A stretch of 64,000 bases of DNA from contig CAMZMU010000040.1 of assembly GCA_947311845.1 (NCBI GenBank), positions 70,425,341-70,489,340 on the forward strand, given 5' to 3'. The DNA is from Poa pratensis (taxonomy: Eukaryota; Streptophyta; Magnoliopsida; Poales; Poaceae). Of this stretch, positions 1 to 10,920 are shown piece by piece. Under the pieces are notes generated by a model, which was not told the origin of the DNA, did not search any database, and saw nothing but the letters and a program-made list of their open reading frames with translations. Made by a program: the position numbers and the translations under genes. How positions within the stretch are numbered: position 1 is the stretch's first letter; every line of letters starts with the position of its first letter.

Positions 1-2959
1 TAGATTTTCTCTTGGTACGAGTAGCAGCAGCACATACGATCCGTGGTGAGCTGGCGCAGGTCGACAGCGCTCGAAGCCTCTGGGCTCTTCCGTACGGCGC
101 TCCCTTAATCTAATCTCATCTAATCTAATCTAATCCGGTGCCGTGATAGCTAGCTTTCCCTCTTTAGACAAAGAGACAGACTTTTTTCAATACAATACTG
201 CAGACCATATCTCCCAAAGATTGACATGTTGTTCGTTAAACAAATGCACGTGCCCACAAATTAGGAGTAATCCCTAGGGCTCACATGCATGTACCTGCAC
301 GTAGTTGATCAGAACCGCACATGGACGCTCGGATGTCCAGGAGGGTTCAGCAAAAGATTTAGGTCTCGATTGGATTGTTGTATCTTAACCGAATACCGCC
401 GTAAAATGTCACGGAGATGCTTAGGTTCGCATGGAAATCCGACCGATCCTATTATAAGACCAGAAAAGTTTTACAGTCCACGTATTTAAAAGTCTCTCTA
501 GATTGAAAAATTTCGGCGGCTTATTGGGTTCAGATTTTTTTTGAACAGAACCCGTAAAACTGCTCCGGCCCGTCAACCATCCGCGTCGAACCTAATTTAT
601 ATCGTACAGGGACGGAAATGAAAAAAAGTTACCGGTGCGTAATTGAAGTTGACTTCAGTCAACAGCCTATGTCTCGCCGTCACCGTTGACATCAAATCCG
701 CCACTGCCGTGTCGCGATGTGGCTGAAGAGGGAGGCGCCGAAGCGTGGGAGCGGCTCGGGGCACGACATCGACTGGTCCGACCTCTCCGACGCGGCGAGG
801 AAGAAGCATGTCCACCTCCGACGTGGCTAGGAAGCGGTCTTCGCTCCGCTACAAAAACCGTCCCTCCTCTTACGCGCGTCGACGAATCGACCGTGTGCCG
901 AGGTGTAGTCAGACACAGTAAGGAGCTCATCAAGCGCGGGAAGCTCATCGGGTGCGCTGTGCGCCGGACGAAGAGGCAGACACCGAGGATAAGGAGCCTC
1001 GATGGCTATGACCCCGATGCCTTCTGTCACGCCCCGAGACCCAGCCCGGTAGAATGACAGCCCCGCGCGCCTATAGACCCGAAAGTCTATACACGTGCAA
1101 GGCTTAGAGAAGCAGATAAACCAGCATAGTGGATCTCAAAAGCTCTAAAATCATTTTTACAAGATTATTACAATATAACAAGAGTAAATTCTCTAGTCGT
1201 TTCCCACCACTGGTCCAGCCTACTCTTCGGATGACGACGCTTCCGCTCGAACTCTGATCACATAACAAAAACAGTAGGAACAAGGGTGAGTACGACAAGT
1301 CATAACTCAGCAAGCAGGTACAAAATAGACAACGGAAGAACATCAAGAGTAAACAAGATAACAACGGAAACGATAAACAAAAATACAGGGAAACTGGATT
1401 TAGGAAGAAAATCATCACCGAGGATACTAGAGTTTAGATGGCGAATTACCGCGTATCGGTATCACACATGACAGCAAGGTTCCCTACCCGGGACTCACAG
1501 GGGTGAATTCACGCTTTTACACTCTAAAGGGGTACTCCGACGTCGACAGCCTCGACCAAGCCACACAGGTCCAGAACGAGCAAGCCCTTTTTCCCGCTAA
1601 GACACCGAAACACCCTACCAACTCGTGTCGATCGCTCCTACGGATCCATCACCCGACACTTTCCATTCAAGGGCCGCCCCTCACGAGAACTCAGACTGTC
1701 CCATACCAGAACTGCGACCGTACAATACGTTTGCCGTCGTGACACCAATACGACAAGAGATCAGGATATGATACAATCACTGGATAATCAAACAGATAAA
1801 CTCAACAGGATATTCTCAGACTCTCAGATATTCTCAGACTCCTCATGAGCTCCTGCGGAGTATTAGATTTAATCAAGACAGAGAGAAACTCGCCTCCCTC
1901 TCCGATACCACAATGATCAACAAGGAGATCCACGAGAACAGTGCATGTAGAAGTACAAGCACCACAGATTTATCAACGAGATATAAACACTAGAAGTAGT
2001 GAAACTACTACTAGCAAGGAAATCAAAAGATTAGCAAAGTAACCACTTGCCTGCCACAACGTAGCAATCAAAAACCAACCGCTTGAGCACTTCAGCTACT
2101 AGATAGAATTGGCATACGAGCTCCTACTCCAGCACCGTAGCCGAAAGAAGACCACGGCAAAGATCGGACGCCAAATCCTTCGCTAGCCGGCTCTTTCTCA
2201 ACTCCCATCTGATCACCACCGTAGCAGAAACACCACCGCCGCCAGCCCCGGCGTCGCCGCACCAGCATCGCCCTCTAGTTTCCCTCTGTGACTCTCTCTG
2301 TCTAGCTAGCTATCTATGGTTCACTGATCGTCCCTCGCTGCCGTCGTCTTCTACAATACACCGGCCCTCCAGCTGGATATTTCCACCGATCGCTAGTCCT
2401 CACCACCAACGAAAGCCAATAGCAAAAAGTTCTAATCTGCATCAGCGTTTCTCCTCTAAGATTACCAGCACCTCCCCTGAATCTCTCTCCGTCGGCTTCT
2501 CTCTCTGGTCTGACTACAGACTGGGAAGAGCAGCGGCAAGAGCGCCTACTTATACGACGTTGGAGAGAAAATATCTCACCGCTTGCCGCTTCGTTGCTGT
2601 GAAGGAAAAGGATCATCTGGACTCTACATATTGCGTGGCATACATGCATTGGTCTTGGCAGGAAACGTGGGCAGCTAGCCTCTCCTGAGCTGCCAGCACC
2701 GCATGTGGATGGCCCACACACTGAAAATATCTGCCGACTGCCGGTTTGCCTTGTCCAACAAAACTCCATCTTCCTTGTATGAAGCCACGTTGCTTCCTGA
2801 TTAAGAATACTACCTCTAGTACTTTGTATTAGTACTACTAATGCATGCATGCATCGATACATGCACAAGCAAGTCAGTTGAACAACTCTATTTTTCGTGC
2901 ATGCAAATTTAAAAGCTAGCTAGAATTAGCAAACTCAAATGTTTAGAGGCTAAAACTTA
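1..2959. other. Intergenic DNA, no gene recognised
   Basis: I see no convincing gene here. Positions 106-135 hold a short TAATC-unit microsatellite. Around 690-1060 the DNA is GC-rich and open in several frames at once, which is composition and not coding signal. A 184-codon open frame on the minus strand at 2314-2868 lies behind a TATA-like TATAAG motif but shows no domain, no low-complexity pattern typical of real proteins and no splice logic. The stretch is probably degenerate repeat plus unique spacer. Confidence 0.5.
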
Positions 2960-3090
2960 AATTAATCAAATTAATTAAGCTACCAAAAATTCCGGGTATT
3001 ACACCTTCGCCCCCTCCTTCGTGCCGGAGGACTTCGTCCTGATAGCTCCTTGAACGTCGTCGTGGCGGTCCTCTACAAGCGGACGTCGTG

Positions 3091-3258
3091 GGAGAGGAGG
3101 AGCTCAACGGCTTCCTCCTCCAGCAGCGCGTCGCCGCCCAGCTCGCCCAGAAGGAGAGGGCGGAGGAGTGGCGCCGCGTCACCGAGATCGAGGCGGACAT
3201 GTACATCAACCTCGTCTCCGACAAGGAGAGAGCGTCGTGTCGCCGCCGCACCCGATGA
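3091..3258 (+). pseudogene. Charged helical ORF fragment, transposon-associated
   Basis: A 55-codon frame ending in TGA reads as a Glu/Gln/Ala/Arg-rich helix (EELNGFLLQQRVAAQLAQ, then KERAEEWRRVTEIEADMY). It has no start codon of its own and no domain I can name. Such helical C-terminal tails are common in accessory proteins of plant PIF/Harbinger-type transposons. The segment is followed at 3491-3502 by TAGAGATGCTCT, which resembles a Harbinger-MITE terminal repeat, so it is probably the tail of an older element. That origin is inference. Confidence 0.35.
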
Positions 3259-3504
3259 TCTGTATTTTGGGTTAGGGTTAGGTTAGTGCTCCGGTGATCA
3301 CCGGTGATCTGTATTTTGGGTTGAAGTTGAAGATCACTGACGTGTTCGTCCGTTCATTCACGTGAAATAATTTTTTAAATTTCCAGTTTCATATTTAGTT
3401 TCTATTCTGCGCCGCGAAAACTAGAGCTGAAAACAATGCAAAACACAAACTAAAAACCGCGTTTCCAGTTCCGCGGTTTTTTGTCTATTCTAGAGATGCT
3501 CTAA

Positions 3505-4563
3505 GGGAAAATCGAACTACGCGATGGATTGAGTTCGAGCGTGTCCGTTTGCTTTGTGAACTTGATGGACAAAAACACGGCCCAACGCGGTGACACAAAA
3601 AACACCGCGCGTCTGTTTTATGTCCGCCGTGACCCATTCTTGACCCAAATTTGAGTCGGGTTTGCGTCTCCGCGGATAGAGAAGGACGCGTCCGCTCGGT
3701 GTTCACCTCGGGCCCACCTGGCAGCGCCCCAACTGCATGTCAGTCTCCCCTGCGGGTCCTTTTTAATGTAAGGGAGGATGCGGATAGGGACGGCCACCCC
3801 ACTTCCGTCCCCACTGTGCTCTCCCGCCGCCAACCGCAAACCCTAGCCAGCGCTGGCCGTCGCAATGGTGTCGTTCAAGTGGATAGGCAAGGGAAAGCAT
3901 GACCGGGAGGCGAGCTCCTCGTCGTGCCACCGCCGTGCTCCTCCACAGTCTCCCCCACGCGTCCGCCGTGCTACACTGGCGCCTGTGGTGAAGGAGGAGG
4001 AGGTGAAGGTGTAGGAGGAGGACGACAAGGAGGAAGACGACGCCGAGTACATGGTCATGCTGGAGAACTCCCTTGCTGGACGGGCTCGGCAGGGTGCTCC
4101 ACCAGTCCGCCACGGAGGCGGAGGCGCAACGGCAGCATCAACTGCAGCGGGAGAATTACCAGCAGCAAGACCAGCAACTGCCGGCCCGGTTCTCGTCGTT
4201 GATTCGGAGGTCGTGGTCGTGGACCGGCGACTCCTCCGCGCTGCTCTCGGAGCAGGAACAAGGGCCGGCCACCCCTTCGCGCTGGTCGGCGGCGGCGCCA
4301 ACGGCGCACCTCTATTAGGCCCCAGAGTACGTCATCCTCGATTCATCTGACGACGAGGAGGAGTAGGCTCTGGCTGTAGCTCTAGGTTTAGGTTTTTAAA
4401 AAAAAAGGCTGTTTATGTCCCCTATTATTTATGAAAAAAAGCAAAAATGCATCCCCACATTAGATACTAGATACACTCGTTGGGAGTTGTCCGTCTCACG
4501 ACCCAAATGTATAAAACACGAACATATTTGGTGTCCGTTTGCGTCTTGCTGTCGGAGTTTCCC
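3505..4563 (+). mobile_element. PIF/Harbinger-type non-autonomous element
   Basis: The ends are inverted (left GGGAAAATCG, right GGAGTTTCCC) and both are flanked by TAA (3502-3504 and 4564-4566), the 3-bp TWA target duplication typical of PIF/Harbinger. The subterminal 200 bp (cggcccaacgcggtgac, then tgacccaaatttg) is clearly related to the left side of the element at 24739-25818, so the two belong to one family with different internal cargo. It is 1059 bp long, encodes no transposase, and contains a broken accessory-type ORF at 3865-4366. Confidence 0.72.
3865..4366 (+). pseudogene. Broken ORF carried in Harbinger-type element
   Basis: The frame opens at 3865 (MVSFKWIGKGKHDREASSSS) and continues with basic, proline-rich and then acidic sequence. 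It is stopped by TAG at 4012-4014, resumes in frame (EEDDKEEDDAEYMVMLEN), and then needs a shift to the frame at 4073, which runs through a Gln-rich segment past a TAG at 4316 to an acidic end (PEYVILDSSDDEEE). I do not recognise a conserved domain. It resembles low-complexity proteins carried by grass Harbinger-type elements. At least two stops and one frameshift make it non-functional. Confidence 0.45.
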
Positions 4564-4566
4564 TAA

Positions 4567-4915
4567 CAATGGATCGGATTTGTTTCAGGAAAAGCATCGA
4601 GCTAGCACCGGCCGGCAGGTGGTAGTCTAGCTATGCTGCCATATGTGTATGTAGCTCACTTTCCTTAGTTCAACATGTAACATTAATCACAAGGTACCGG
4701 TCGATCGGAGTTGTTTAGGGTTTGTATGATTCATATCTCAATAGGAATTTTTAGAGAATTGATTTTTTTTTATACTTTTCTCTCTCGAAATAGACTTCCG
4801 TCCCGTTTTATAAATAAAACCGAACGGCCGAACCAATACAAAATGATGAGAGACTTGTCTTACAAAACAAATAGTAAAAGGAGTAGCCACACCTCGAAGA
4901 AGCACCCGCGATTAC
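4567..4915. other. Spacer between two transposons
   Basis: AT-rich unique-looking DNA between the Harbinger-type element and the solo LTR. No coding or RNA signal was seen. Its last five bases (ATTAC, 4911-4915) are the left target duplication of the LTR that follows. Confidence 0.5.
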
Positions 4916-5185
4916 TGTGTGACATCCTATCCTAGGCGGATTGATAGAATACACATATCAACAAGGTACAACTTATTTACATAAAGCTCATCTGCAAAGA
5001 ACTCTGAGATTAAGCGTGCTTCGTTCGAGCGATTTGAAAATGAGTGACCGATCGGGTAATCCTTACCGGGTGTCACAAGTGAGTACAAAGTGCACAAAAA
5101 AGACTGATGTTGATCTGTGGGGTCAGTTTAGAGATCCTAGAGAGCTGACAGGTGCGACAGGCCCAGGGTGGGCTAGGGTGCTACA
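4916..5185 (+). mobile_element. Cassandra-like solo LTR with 5S rRNA segment
   Basis: A 270-bp sequence starts TGTGTGACATCC and ends GGTGCTACA, so it has the TG...CA ends of an LTR, and it is flanked by a perfect 5-bp duplication ATTAC (4911-4915 and 5186-5190). Inside, about 4997-5060 resembles the 3' half of plant 5S rRNA: AACTCTGAGATTAAGCGTGC covers the A-box region and GAGTGACC the C-box region. LTRs carrying 5S rRNA sequence are the hallmark of Cassandra TRIM retrotransposons. No second LTR, primer site or polypurine tract is adjacent, so this is a solo LTR left by recombination. The 5S part is diverged and is not a 5S gene. Confidence 0.78.
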
Positions 5186-5190
5186 ATTAC

Positions 5191-6384
5191 TAACTAGAGG
5201 TGTCACCACACCTCCTTGTGAAACCATCATACTAAGCAAACGACGAGGACGAGGGAGTGGTAATAACAAAGTCACATGTATAAAATAGGAGGTCGTCCAG
5301 AGTGCCCCATGCTAGCGCTGAAGTGACTCGAGACATGATCCGAACTTGTCTACCGATGTCAACAGAGCGAGACCGACCACGAGGACGCCCCCAAGAGGGT
5401 GACGACAGTCTGCGCCGTCGCCGTCGAGATCGAGACGATCAAGGGTTTTCACCTAGAGCCTTGGCGCAGGCAAGGTTACCACAACGACGCCCCCAAAGGG
5501 TCACGACACCCGCAAGTATCACTGTTGTTGGCTCCGAAGCACTGACTTTTCGCCCGCAAAATCTTGCACCTTATGACGATAGCTCGGACCACCCCTGTCA
5601 CCAAGTCGGGCCTTCATGTGATCTGGGAGCCGTCATATCGAAGAGCCACCCACACCGGGATCCCCCGTTGCTCCCTCTTAGCCATCCTCATGGCAAAGGA
5701 GAAAAACCATCACCACCGCCACTTCGCTCGTTAGAGAGTCGATTGCCAGCCTAGTCCACCTTTCATGGCCGCCGCCCCGCCATATATAATCTTGCACCCG
5801 TGAAGCAATAGACACCACCAAAACGAGGACACCTGCACGAAACGGGGGAGGACAATGCCAACACGCGGGAAGTAGATGTGCGACGCACATCAACCAGCAC
5901 GGCGCCTACGTGTCGTCCTGCAAAACGCAACCCGGTTTCGAATGTGGAATGTTGATTTGTGGGATTCTAAATCTATAGGAATTCTTAATACTTTTGATTC
6001 TATATGATTTTACATTAGCATCCTTGCGAGAGCACACTAATTAGATTTGTATTACTTCAGCCGTTCAGATACATGGAAATACAATACGTGCACTGCTGCA
6101 ACTAGCAGCATGGAATTGAGGTCAGCGATGACGCCACGGCAACAAGCCAATAAACAACTTCCCCGGGAAATCTTGGACGAAGTATATCTACACAGATATA
6201 TGCCTGGATTTGGCAAGTGAGGATTAAACTAAGCCGGGCAAAGGCTAGTGGATTGCCATGATTAGCGTCTATTATATGTTAGCAGCTCCACTCCAGCTTT
6301 GCTTCGTCTTTTGCCATTGGTACCTGACACTGTATTATATGTGTAACTACTGACAATAATCTGATTAAACTAGTTGCCGACGAG
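5191..6384. other. Intergenic, GC-rich repeat-like part then AT-rich spacer
   Basis: About 5300-5900 is GC-rich with an internal echo (GACGCCCCCAAGAGGGTGAC near 5384 and GACGCCCCCAAAGGGTCACG near 5488) and a 150-codon open frame without recognisable protein features. It looks like non-coding repeat DNA. From about 5940 to 6384 the sequence is AT-rich with nothing I can identify. Confidence 0.4.
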
Positions 6385-6966
6385 TCCAGAAGCGCCTGTT
6401 TGGTCTACAGATTCGAGTATACTTTTGGCTCCCGAATCTAATCTTACCGGTAATAAAGTTGTCTTGTCGTATGCTCTTCGTTTCCGAGAGTAACGAATTG
6501 CTTTACCCCGAGTAAACTGGTTCACGGTTGACTACCAAAATGGGTTATATATTGGAAATATACAGGTAGTACTCCTAGATGATAAACATGCTTTTGTTTG
6601 TACAACTTTCATATGCCAATAAACAAGGTTACTGATGGTAATCATCTTTTCCTACTCATATTGGTAACAACGTGACACTGATTTTTATATTGTTTTGGAA
6701 AATTCCCGTACATTTTTTTCAGGCTTGTCCAGTCCATTTGCTTTGAGAAAAAAGAAAAAGAAACCCTGGCATATGATATCGGCACAAACATGCATGTGTG
6801 GACTAGGACGTAGACGACGCGCGCGAACATTTTACCACCGAAGCCCAGGTTTCCGAGGCCCGCCACACAGGAATAAGGCCGAACACATACATATCTAGGG
6901 ATAAACTCTATCCATGATGTTTCCGGCCCACGCCGTGTAAGCACATTCCTTTCCACTTATAAAGTT

Positions 6967-7350
6967 TTTTTTGTCAGAAATAGCTTCCTTTATTACTCAA
7001 CAACAGTCATGTCTCTTACATGTTTAGGCTTCAAAAAATCTAGCGGATCATCTAACCAGGGACCCAACATGTCCCTCGATGCCTGTCTAGCTAGTTCATC
7101 TGCTGCTTCGTTTGACTCTCGCGGACAATAAACTATGGTTGCTAGTACAAACTCACTAGCTATTTGTTTACAACCATGTAACACGGCTGCAGCTGGGCTT
7201 AGAGAATTTCCATCTTCACATGACCCTGTGTGTTCAGTCTGCACAGGCAAAAGATTCATAAAGATCTACTCTGGAAATAAACTACTTTTGGGACAATTGT
7301 ACATATAACCTTGTGAGATTCAATCTGCAGACTAATACGCACAAGAGAGT
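6967..7350 (-). mobile_element. 5'-truncated LINE insertion in MIR169 unit A
   Basis: Copy C of the duplicated unit is uninterrupted at the matching place (CCATTAAAAGTTGTGTGAGC near 11300), while copy A carries 384 extra bases flanked by CACTTATAAAGTT (6954-6966) and CACTTATAAGGTT (7351-7363), a 13-bp target duplication with one change. The insert ends in a T run at its left side, which is a poly(A) tail on the minus strand. It encodes the end of an RNase H domain. All of this fits a severely 5'-truncated LINE that inserted after the unit was duplicated. Confidence 0.8.
6993..7259 (-). pseudogene. LINE RNase H C-terminal remnant
   Basis: The frame reads as the last 88 codons of a plant LINE polyprotein: it contains the conserved RNase H end YCPRESNEAADELARQA, whose His/Asn-Glu-Ala-Ala-Asp pattern is typical of these domains, and stops at TAA just before an AATAAA-like signal and the poly(A) tail. 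The catalytic Asp and Glu residues that would lie upstream were lost through 5' truncation. The initial ATG is fortuitous. Confidence 0.75.
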
Positions 7351-7881
7351 CACTTATAAGGTTGTGTGAGTATAGCTTAAATTTCCTCAGTTTGGGTGGT
7401 AAATCCTAAGTAGAAGTAGACTAGAATCGAAAATTTTCCATTAAAATTTGCACTTCATTTGATCACCTGCTCTGTAAGTGGTGCATGTGCATGTGCTGAA
7501 TCGCCATTCGCGTGTCTGAACTGTGCATATTGCAGCTATAGAAATATCTCCGGAGTTGCCTTCTGATCTGGCGTAGCTTGCTCCATTGATGCCTCTGCGT
7601 TTTTCCTCATTTTTCTTGAGCATATGAAGATGCGTAAATATCGCGTGGTTTAAGAAATTAAATGGGAACGTCTCCCTTTTTTTGTAACGAAAAGAAACAT
7701 CTAGTTGTGCCACAAGCCCACAAGGAATGAAATTCAGTAAAGCATGCCAGCGGTCCATATGGATACGGCGGGTTGACATTATCTGGAACTAGAATATATT
7801 CCTTGCAAAAGATGAAAGGGGATAACTCCGAAAGGTTCTTTTCTGATGCGAAAAATGAGCCCATGCACCACAGCACCAGGC

Positions 7882-7889
7882 TATAAATA
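7882..7889 (+). promoter_or_regulatory. TATA box of broken MIR169 copy A
   Basis: TATAAATA lies 105 bases upstream of the miR169 sequence at 7987. Copies B, C, D and E have TATA-like boxes at nearly the same distance, so this is probably the pol II core promoter retained by the truncated copy. Confidence 0.6.
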
Positions 7890-7950
7890 GATAGCCATAC
7901 ATGCACAATAATGATATGAGCAGCAACGTGGAGAAGAAGAAGAGAAGAGG

Positions 7951-8007
7951 GCAAGCCTTACATGGCTGCAAGGGCCTTACCTCTGATAGCCAAGGATGAC
8001 TTGCCTA
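7951..8007 (+). pseudogene. MIR169: Broken MIR169 copy A (5' arm only)
   Basis: The 5' arm is identical in layout to copy B: GCAAGCCTTACATGGCTGCA, then the full 21-nt mature sequence at 7987-8007 (TAGCCAAGGATGACTTGCC plus TA). Directly after the last mature base the homology ends, and unrelated GC-rich DNA follows. No complementary 3' arm (GGCAGTCACCTTGGCTA type) occurs in the next several hundred bases, so the transcript cannot form a normal precursor and should not yield miR169 by DCL1 processing. The TATA box is intact, so it may still be transcribed. Confidence 0.8.
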
Positions 8008-8910
8008 TAGCCAAAGGGTCCGTGAAGTCTCCGCCACCACGCTGCTGCACGTAGGCCGACGCCGCTGCTACCCTCAAGATCGGCACCAAAGGCCCGGCCG
8101 GACCCAAACGGGTCCGCGAAGCTCCCGGCGCCACGCTGAAGAAGACGTGTCGTCGTCGTCACCACTCCGTCACAAGCATCGTACCTCAGTCAAACCAGGT
8201 AGCCGAGTCGAGCTTGGGCCCACACTGACCCAGATCGGGCCCAAAAGGGCCCAGATCTGGACCTGCAGGGCCCCGGCCGAACCCTAGTCACCTGCACCAC
8301 CAACTGGCGGCGCAGCCGCTGCGCTCACTTCCGGCAGCAGAGAGGAACCCGTGTAGCCGAGCCGCCGTAGCCCGCCGCCGCCACGCCGCCTCCCGGCCGA
8401 AACCGAGCCGTCGCCGCCCGAGGAACACCGTCGCCAGAAGGGCAGAGCCCCGCCTCCACCCATCCCGGCGCGGGGAGGGACAGGCCGCCGGCGCCGCGCG
8501 GGCCGCGCCCGGCGGCCTCTGCCGACGGCGGCGACGGGAGGAGGAGAAGAGAGGGTCGGGGAAGGAGACTCGAGGGGCGCGCGCCGCCGCCGCGTGGGGG
8601 CGGCGGACACGCGCGAGAGGGGAGAGGTGGGGGCTGGAGCGGGGCTGCGCCGCCGCCGGCGGACGGAAACCCTAGGCGCGGGGAGAGGAGAGGAGAGCCT
8701 CCTCTCTTTTTTCCTTTTCCCTACAGTTTCCTTGTGCCTCACCCGACAGTCGGTTCCCTCCTCCTCAAATTCGGTGTCTCGCATGGATCATTGGCATACG
8801 TATTCAGCTTTTCCCTTGGATGTACGTACCCTGTTGTTGGCATGGTCCGAATCTCATGCATAGTCTTCTCTTCCATTCTACTAGCACCTTTGGTACATGC
8901 CTCGGACACC
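8008..8910. other. GC-rich filler between MIR169 copies A and B
   Basis: This 0.9-kb block is absent from copy C and replaces the 3' half of unit A and the 5' half of unit B. Most of it is very GC-rich. On the minus strand it reads like a grass gene start (CCTAGGGTTTCC near 8672, alanine/arginine-rich open frames, then CTAGGGTTCGGCC), but no conserved protein appears. I found neither target duplications nor terminal repeats. It may be a captured gene fragment or filler DNA from break repair. Confidence 0.5.
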
Positions 8911-9139
8911 GTATCAAATGGGAACGCCCCTGTTTTTCTCTAACGAAAAGAAACATCTGGTTGTGCCACTAAGGGATGAAATTCAGTAAAGCATGCCAGC
9001 GGTCCATATTGATACGACGGCCGGAGGGTTGACATTATCTGGAAGTAGAATATATTCTTTGCAAAAGATGAAAAGGAGATAATTTCGAAAGTTTCTTGTC
9101 TGATGCGAAAAATGAGCCCAATGCACTGCGGCACCAGGC

Positions 9140-9147
9140 TATAAGTA
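9140..9147 (+). promoter_or_regulatory. TATA-like box of MIR169 copy B
   Basis: TATAAGTA, 108 bases upstream of the mature sequence, in the same position as in the other copies. Confidence 0.55.
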
Positions 9148-9210
9148 GATAGCCATGCATGCACAATAATGATATGAGCAGCAGCATGGCGAAGAAGAGG
9201 AAGAGATGAG

Positions 9211-9369
9211 AGCAAGCCTTACATGGCTGCAAGGGCCTTACCTCTGATAGCCAAGGATGACTTGCCTATGTCTTCTTCCTCCGTCAAGGTTTAACTAACC
9301 TTGGGCTGAGGTCTCATGGGCAGTCACCTTGGCTAGCCTGAGTGGCTCTTGCTGCTCATGCAAGACTGA
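9211..9369 (+). ncRNA. MIR169: miR169 precursor, copy B
   Basis: Mature miR169 lies on the 5' arm at 9248-9268 (TAGCCAAGGATGACTTGCC plus TA). The opposite arm at 9319-9338 (GGCAGTCACCTTGGCTAGCC) pairs with it almost throughout with a few small bulges, and the lower stem continues (CATGGCTGCAAGGGCC against GGCTCTTGCTGCTCATG). The loop has its own small hairpin (CAAGGTTTAACTAACCTTGG). As known for the family, miR169 guides cleavage of NF-YA mRNAs and is linked to drought and nutrient responses. The same mature form is annotated in rice as miR169f/g, as far as I recall. Confidence 0.92.
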
Positions 9370-10343
9370 AATTGCTCCTCTTATTTGTTGCATCTATTTG
9401 CTAAAGATAATGAGCTGTATTTTTTTTTTTGGTTTTTTCTTGAAGAGAAGCGAAAAGGAAAACATGGAGAGGTCAGAAGAAAGTTGTGGTAGGAGAGCAC
9501 GTGTGCATGCCAAAAGTTGCAATCAGATGGCATTGTTCATTGGTGATATATATTTAGGCTTCATAGATTCTCCTTTTTGTGCATTGATAAATATTCATGT
9601 AGATCGAGCCAATATGGACCCTTCTGTAAACTTTACAGCCCTGAGAAATATTTTGTTGACTCGGATGATCAGATCTCCCACGTAATGTTGACCGAAATTA
9701 ATGTTTTGTGTGTAGTCACGAAGAATGTCGAATGACATCTTATCGGCATATCGCTACTAAGGACATCACATCATCGTACCCGTATGTAGAAAGAAGTAAT
9801 ATAGAACCAGAGACATTGTGGGCTAGCGACCTCATCCTGCAAATTTGACTGAAAATTTTGGAGAAAATATGCTCGTTAAGGGATGAAGGCGTGGCACCGT
9901 AAATGCTGAAGAACAATTACACCCATTTTGTGTTGTTAAAAAATATCGTGTACACTTTTGGATGCAGTTCTAGACCCACCTAGCTCCTTCACATCACACA
10001 TGAATACAATTTTGACTGAAAATTTAGAGTTTTACATATAGTCCAATAATATGCATACACATAATTTATCGAAATAAGTACCAGTTGCACTGCCATATAA
10101 TTAAGATTGTTTGGCACTGGTGATACATAAAATAGGGCAATCATTTCAAGAAGACTATTTTTTGCGACGATTAAGACACTGGTGTGAAACTTGTTTACTT
10201 CTCTGGCCATCCTTATCCCAATTCTAGAAGAAAAGGAGGGAAAAATGGGAGACTACATCGTGCATGTGTATATATAGACAAAGAAGGTAAGTACTCTCAT
10301 GCATATCGAAAATTGTTATTAGCACCCGAGCTCCATGGAACCC

Positions 10344-10502
10344 TTTAAAAAAGTTCGAAACTATATACTAGTACATTTAGAAGACAATTTTTAAAACAAT
10401 CGTACGGGTACATTTACACACATACCATGCACGACACAATTTTCGTTTAAATATTGTAGCATCATGATCTACACAAAAAACAGAAATGTGGGGGACCAAA
10501 AA
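10344..10502. other. Spacer between MIR169 units B and C
   Basis: AT-rich linker of about 160 bases with no counterpart after unit C. No feature was seen. Confidence 0.4.
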
Positions 10503-10712
10503 CAAGTCCAGAAGCGTCTGTGTGGTCTACTTTTCGAGTTGTGACTTGTGAGTTTTATTCTATTCTTTTGGCTTCCGAATCTAATCTTACCCGTAATAAA
10601 GTTGTTTTTGTCGTATCCGAGAGTAACGAGTTCTTTTATCCTGGTGAAACTGGTTCACAGTTTCATATTTTAAAGTGGTACAAATCATAGATAGCAAATA
10701 AACATCATTATG

Positions 10713-10920
10713 CGGCATCTCAACAAGGTTGTTCGAGCCGTTTGCTTCGGTGCGAGGTGAGCTCGCTTCCTTCCTTCCCGGCGGCGTGCTGCTGGTGCTC
10801 GAAGGAGGTGTGCTGCTTGGTGGTTCCGTTTTCGGCGTGCGTGGTGTGGTTCTTGCCTCTGTTCGTGTGTGTTCGTTCGTTTTCCTGCTGATTTGTACAC
10901 GAACTCCCTTCTAAAAAAAA
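10713..10920 (+). mobile_element. Short poly(A) retroelement with target duplication
   Basis: A GC-rich insert of 208 bp ends in an A run and is bounded by ATCATTATG at 10704-10712 and 10921-10929. The copy A sequence runs straight through the corresponding site (near 6584-6605). The poly(A) tail and direct repeat identify a non-LTR mechanism. It has no tRNA-like head that I can see, so a 5'-truncated LINE or LINE-derived element is more likely than a tRNA SINE. Confidence 0.7.

Larger units (their letters stand above)
6385..8007 (+). repeat. Tandem MIR169 unit, copy A (promoter half only)
   Basis: This segment matches 10503-12084 (copy C) along its length, for example AGTCCAGAAGCG at both starts, GAATCTAATCTTAC after it, and the TATA box and 5' hairpin arm at the end. 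It stops exactly after the mature miR169 sequence. The matching 3' half of the unit is absent. A minus-strand LINE fragment interrupts it at 6967-7350. Confidence 0.75.
8911..10343 (+). repeat. Tandem MIR169 unit, copy B (proximal promoter to 3' flank)
   Basis: From TATCAAATGGGAACG onward this matches copy A (7650-8007) and copy C (11740-12084) in the promoter. Beyond the hairpin it matches copy C up to the shared end AGCACCCGAGCTCCATGGAA (10321 here, near 13175 in C). The distal promoter is missing and is replaced by the GC-rich filler to its left. Confidence 0.75.

Noticed and set aside
2314..2868. 184-codon minus-strand open frame with a TATA-like motif near it
   Set aside because: No domain, no conserved-looking segments and no splice context; the composition fits random open sequence.
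4997..5060. A 5S rRNA gene
   Set aside because: Only the 3' half is recognisable, it is diverged, and it lies inside a TG...CA sequence with a target duplication, which fits a Cassandra LTR.
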